64,000 nt of DNA, taken from the NCBI RefSeq assembly GCF_000278215.1, contig NZ_JH725066.1, positions 1-64,000 of the forward strand, in the 5' to 3' direction. Position numbers and translations under genes: made by a program. Under the pieces are notes generated by a model, which made no database searches, was not told the origin of the DNA, and saw only the letters and a list, made by a program, of their open reading frames with translations. Below, piece by piece: positions 61,598 through 64,000 of the stretch. The stretch is from Bartonella rattimassiliensis 15908 (GTDB taxonomy: Bacteria > Pseudomonadota > Alphaproteobacteria > Rhizobiales > Rhizobiaceae). Each line of letters begins with the position of its first letter. Position 1 is the first letter of the stretch.

Positions 61598-61770
61598 GTA
61601 TCATATTTCCTTCAATACATCTTTACGCTTTTTTATATTCACAAAATCATCCATACAAATATAATGCGCAGTATCTGGTGTAAAAAAGCCCCTTAATAAT
61701 TTATTTTGAAATAACTTGATATGAGTTGATATCATACCAATGTATAGAAATAAATATAAAGGATAAATCA

Positions 61771-62094
61771 ATGACGTGTATAAAAGTTGATAAGGACAAT
61801 TTCGAAAGTGAAGTTTTAACCTCTTCCACCCCTGTTGTGGTTGATTTCTGGGCAGAATGGTGTGGTCCTTGCAAAGTGATTGCTCCAATTTTGGATGAAA
61901 TTTCAATAGAAATGCAAAATAAAGTTAAAATTACCAAAGTGAATATTGATGAAAATCCGGAATTGGCTACCCAATATGGAGTGCGCTCTATTCCTACATT
62001 ATTAATGTTTAAAAATGGACATGTTTCATCGAATATGGTTGGCGCTGTCCCTAAAGGACGTCTTGATGAGTGGATAAAAGATGGGCTTAGTTAA
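61771..62094 (+). CDS. trxA: Thioredoxin
   Basis: The 107-residue protein is the general disulfide reductant. The active site is [15 protein letters not shown] (cysteines at about residues 31 and 34). The cis-proline is in [13 protein letters not shown] start it at the ATG at 61771, with AAGGA eight bases upstream; the longer frame adds 15 unconserved residues. It follows addA after 173 bases. The terminator just after it ends the transcript. Confidence 0.93.
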   Translation: MTCIKVDKDNFESEVLTSSTPVVVDFWAEWCGPCKVIAPILDEISIEMQNKVKITKVNIDENPELATQYGVRSIPTLLMFKNGHVSSNMVGAVPKGRLDEWIKDGLS

Positions 62095-62113
62095 TTCCAT
62101 ACATAGTAACTAT

Positions 62114-62150
62114 AAAGGAGAGAAATTTTATCTCTCCTTTTGATTTTTTT
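62114..62150 (+). terminator. Intrinsic terminator after trxA
   Basis: AAAGGAGAGA (62114-62123) pairs exactly with TCTCTCCTTT (62131-62140) around a seven-base loop, and a T-rich tail TGATTTTTTT follows. It lies about 20 bases after the trxA stop and should end the addB-addA-trxA transcript. Confidence 0.9.
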
Positions 62151-62857
62151 AAATATTCTTTCCTGCAATATATTTTAATAAAAAAAATGAATAAAATAAA
62201 AATGTTAATTGATTTTAAAAATCTACATTTTTATGCATAATTTAATCGAGCAACCTTTATTAAAAAATTTCCATATATGGACAAAACATAAAAAAACGAT
62301 AATGCAAATAATGAAATGCAAAAACATTATTATCACCACGGCTCGTAAATTTTGCGCTGTGTTTTTTTATAATGTAGAAAAAAACATTAAAACATCGAAT
62401 AATTTGAAGTTTCTGCTAAAATGAGTTGTATGTGTTTAAAGATTACGTTTTGTTTTAATGAGGTGGATCTTATATTAAAAAATAAAATTTACGATTTCTA
62501 AAATTAGAAACTGTAAAATATATACCTGTCGTCCCAACAAATAATAAAAATTGTAAAATTATATTTTATGAGATTGAAAATTTTCACTAACATACCAAAT
62601 GTGTTTTGAGAATTATAGTTTAAAAATAGTGAAACAAATTTTGGTTAAGAAATGTCAGTTGTATAAAATTTTAGGAGATCTATTCAAGACAAATAGATAA
62701 AATTTAAGATTGCTATAGCCTCTTTCAATACAAATATTGGAAAAAGCATTCTCTTCAAAAGATCACTCAAAATTTAGATTAACCTCTTTTAGTAAAATAA
62801 AAATCAAAATCGCTCTAAAAATATGCTTCTAAAATTAAAGCATTGAATTTTTTCAAC
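62151..62857. other. Non-coding gap between trxA and the phosphotransferase remnant
   Basis: About 700 bases, strongly AT-rich, no recognisable gene. folC, the usual downstream neighbour of trxA in Rhizobiales, is not seen, nor is a trace of the nucleotidyltransferase that normally follows the phosphotransferase. The second inversion break is proposed here. Confidence 0.5.
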
Positions 62858-63806
62858 TTAAATATAAGCTTGTTTCTTGAAAAAGAAATTACGTTTCCTT
62901 ATCAACTTTATAAATGGTGTCAAGAGTTTATTATGAAAGATTATGAATAAAATAATCCTATAGATGGAAGATAGATTTAAAATAAAGTGACTTTCCATTA
63001 CGCTGGTGGGGACGTGTAAAAATTCTGAAAGTTTTCTAAATTCATTAGGCGCTTGCAAATGCATCAAGTGTATAGAATTCGCTTCATTGAAAGATGATGG
63101 CGGTTGATGCTGTGCATTGCAATAGGTATCGAGAACTTTTTCTTCAGATGTTGGTGGAATAAACACATAGGAATTTTGTGCTAAAGAAACAAGATCATAG
63201 ATAACTGGGGTTCTTCAGCCATTTTAAAAGTTAATCAAACCAATGCAAACAATTCCTTACTTTTATGCGCGTCAAGAATATTGGGTGAATGATAATTTCA
63301 CAAAGGTATTTTCTTCTTGGATAAGGCTATCGAGATAGATAGTATTTTCAACACATAAAAAGGCAAATATCAATCTAGCAATAAGGAAATTTTTGTTTGG
63401 TGTGCTTAGCAATTATACAAAGGAGATTTAAAACAAAAATTTTACGAATTACTTTTCTAAAGCTCACAATAAGTAGAAAGAAGCAAACAATTCTCTACAG
63501 GTCATATACTAAAGAGTTACTACTTTAATTTAAAATTTCTTTACACTATTCTAAAATCAAAAGACTTTTTTCGAAATCTTTCACAAAAATATGAGGGGTA
63601 AAATCAAAATTGCCGGTATCCAGATTTTCTAAAATAAATTGATTAATTTTTCCAAATTTATTGATGTCCTTTATAAGTTAAGCCATTCTTATATGCTGTT
63701 GTTCTATAAAAACGTTCATGTTTTATTTTCATTGTTGGTGCATCCATAAGGCACTTCTTGATGTTATTTATTATTTCAAATTTCATAGGTACATACTGAG
63801 ATATCA
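62858..63806 (-). pseudogene. Decayed COG3178-type phosphotransferase (tail of a tsaE fusion)
   Basis: Directly behind the tsaE stop, the minus strand holds fragments in several frames, in the order of a Rhizobiales phosphotransferase often fused to TsaE. They include LMDAPTMKIKHERFYRTTAYKNG (about 63670-63770), then INQFILENLDTG, FTPHIFVKDFEKSLLILE (about 63549-63650), and YDLVSLAQNSYVFIPP onward to 62858. The last piece is a 102-codon open frame matching the family C-terminus (LNLSSIYRI, HNKLLTPFIKLI). Stops and frameshifts separate the pieces. The intact family phosphorylates sugars in cell-wall recycling; this copy cannot be functional. Confidence 0.75.
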
Positions 63807-64000
63807 CTAACTAAAATAATTATGTCCATGATTCGCTTTTGTTTTTTTAAATGCGTGAATTGCAAAAGATTGTTGCAAACGTTCAATGGAATGTTGTGCT
63901 GATCTAAGTGTTATGTGACGCCCATGTACCTCATATTTTAAGGTGAGTGCAAAAGTAGCAAGCTCTAAAAAATCAGCGCTTCTTTCTGGCCATTCAACAA
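63807..64000 (-). CDS. tsaE: tRNA threonylcarbamoyladenosine biosynthesis ATPase TsaE, C-terminal end (partial)
   Basis: Sixty-three codons plus a stop, open to the window edge, give the C-terminal end of a protein beginning VEWPERSADFLEL and continuing YEVHGRHITLRSAQ, then RLQQSFAIHAFKKT. VEWPER is the typical strand after the TsaE Walker B region, and the SFAIHAF part matches the TsaE C-terminal helix. TsaE supports t6A37 formation with TsaB and TsaD. The stop comes about 13 residues after the family end, so TsaE itself may be complete although its fused phosphotransferase is dead. The P-loop lies outside the window. Confidence 0.72.
   Translation of the reverse strand, partial: VEWPERSADFLELATFALTLKYEVHGRHITLRSAQHSIERLQQSFAIHAFKKTKANHGHNYFS

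Noticed and set aside
62209-62424. Plus-strand frame after trxA as folC or other gene
   Set aside because: Composition is random-like and no folC motif is present.

Overview
The window looks like a chromosomal segment of a Bartonella species (Alphaproteobacteria, Hyphomicrobiales). The basis is AT-rich, gene-sparse DNA, the order mdh-sucC-sucD-sucA-sucB-lpdA, an IalB-type invasion-locus protein, an Omp19-type lipoprotein, and decaying remnants of biosynthetic genes. The species cannot be fixed from the sequence alone.

Layout. (1) 1-2804: the tail of a degraded Mu-like prophage, richer in GC than its surroundings, with a MuA-type DDE transposase that appears frameshifted near its C-terminus and a MuB-type ATPase cut off just after its Walker A motif. 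(2) 3525-12524 (minus strand): malate dehydrogenase, succinyl-CoA synthetase and the complete 2-oxoglutarate dehydrogenase complex, one block for the lower TCA cycle. (3) 12804-21264: zapE, omp19, then dapF-mtaB-ftsY-yciB-gloB and a small secreted protein on the plus strand, followed by a decayed tandem copy of that secreted gene. (4) 21287-28248 (minus strand): parB-parA-rsmG-mnmG-mnmE-rho. Four parS-like 16-mers lie at 15.2, 23.6, 25.56 and 25.62 kb. (5) 28249-28816: an AT-rich gap with DnaA-box-like sites and a perfect TTAA-N7-TTAA CtrA-type site, the likely chromosome origin. Gene orientation mostly switches here. (6) 28817-35643 (plus strand): ppsR-maf-aroE-coaE-dnaQ, a candidate antisense-strand small RNA with two anti-Shine-Dalgarno CCTCC motifs, then polA. 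(7) 35640-41747 (minus strand): an EEP-family enzyme, a Bax-inhibitor-1 membrane protein, lspA, two methyltransferases, a broken lapA and ihfB. (8) 41944-48289 (plus strand): lptC-lptA-lptB, ptsN without the usual rpoN, an IalB-family protein and rlmN, separated by long non-coding stretches. (9) 49059-54073: a LysE-type exporter, a clear argG (argininosuccinate synthase) corpse, lysK (class I) and prfC. (10) 54999-62094: addB-addA-trxA. (11) 62858-64000 (minus strand): the C-terminal end of tsaE followed by a decayed phosphotransferase.

The intact genes serve energy metabolism, chromosome partition, tRNA modification, replication, LPS transport and recombination. The most informative parts are between the genes: a candidate oriC/parS region, a family of degenerate dispersed repeats (about 2.9, 20.55, 38.2 and 48.9 kb), a candidate small RNA, several pseudogenes (argG, lapA, a secreted-protein paralogue, a phosphotransferase, MuA/MuB), and evidence that addB-addA-trxA was inverted in place relative to tsaE. 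No tRNA, rRNA or CRISPR array was seen.
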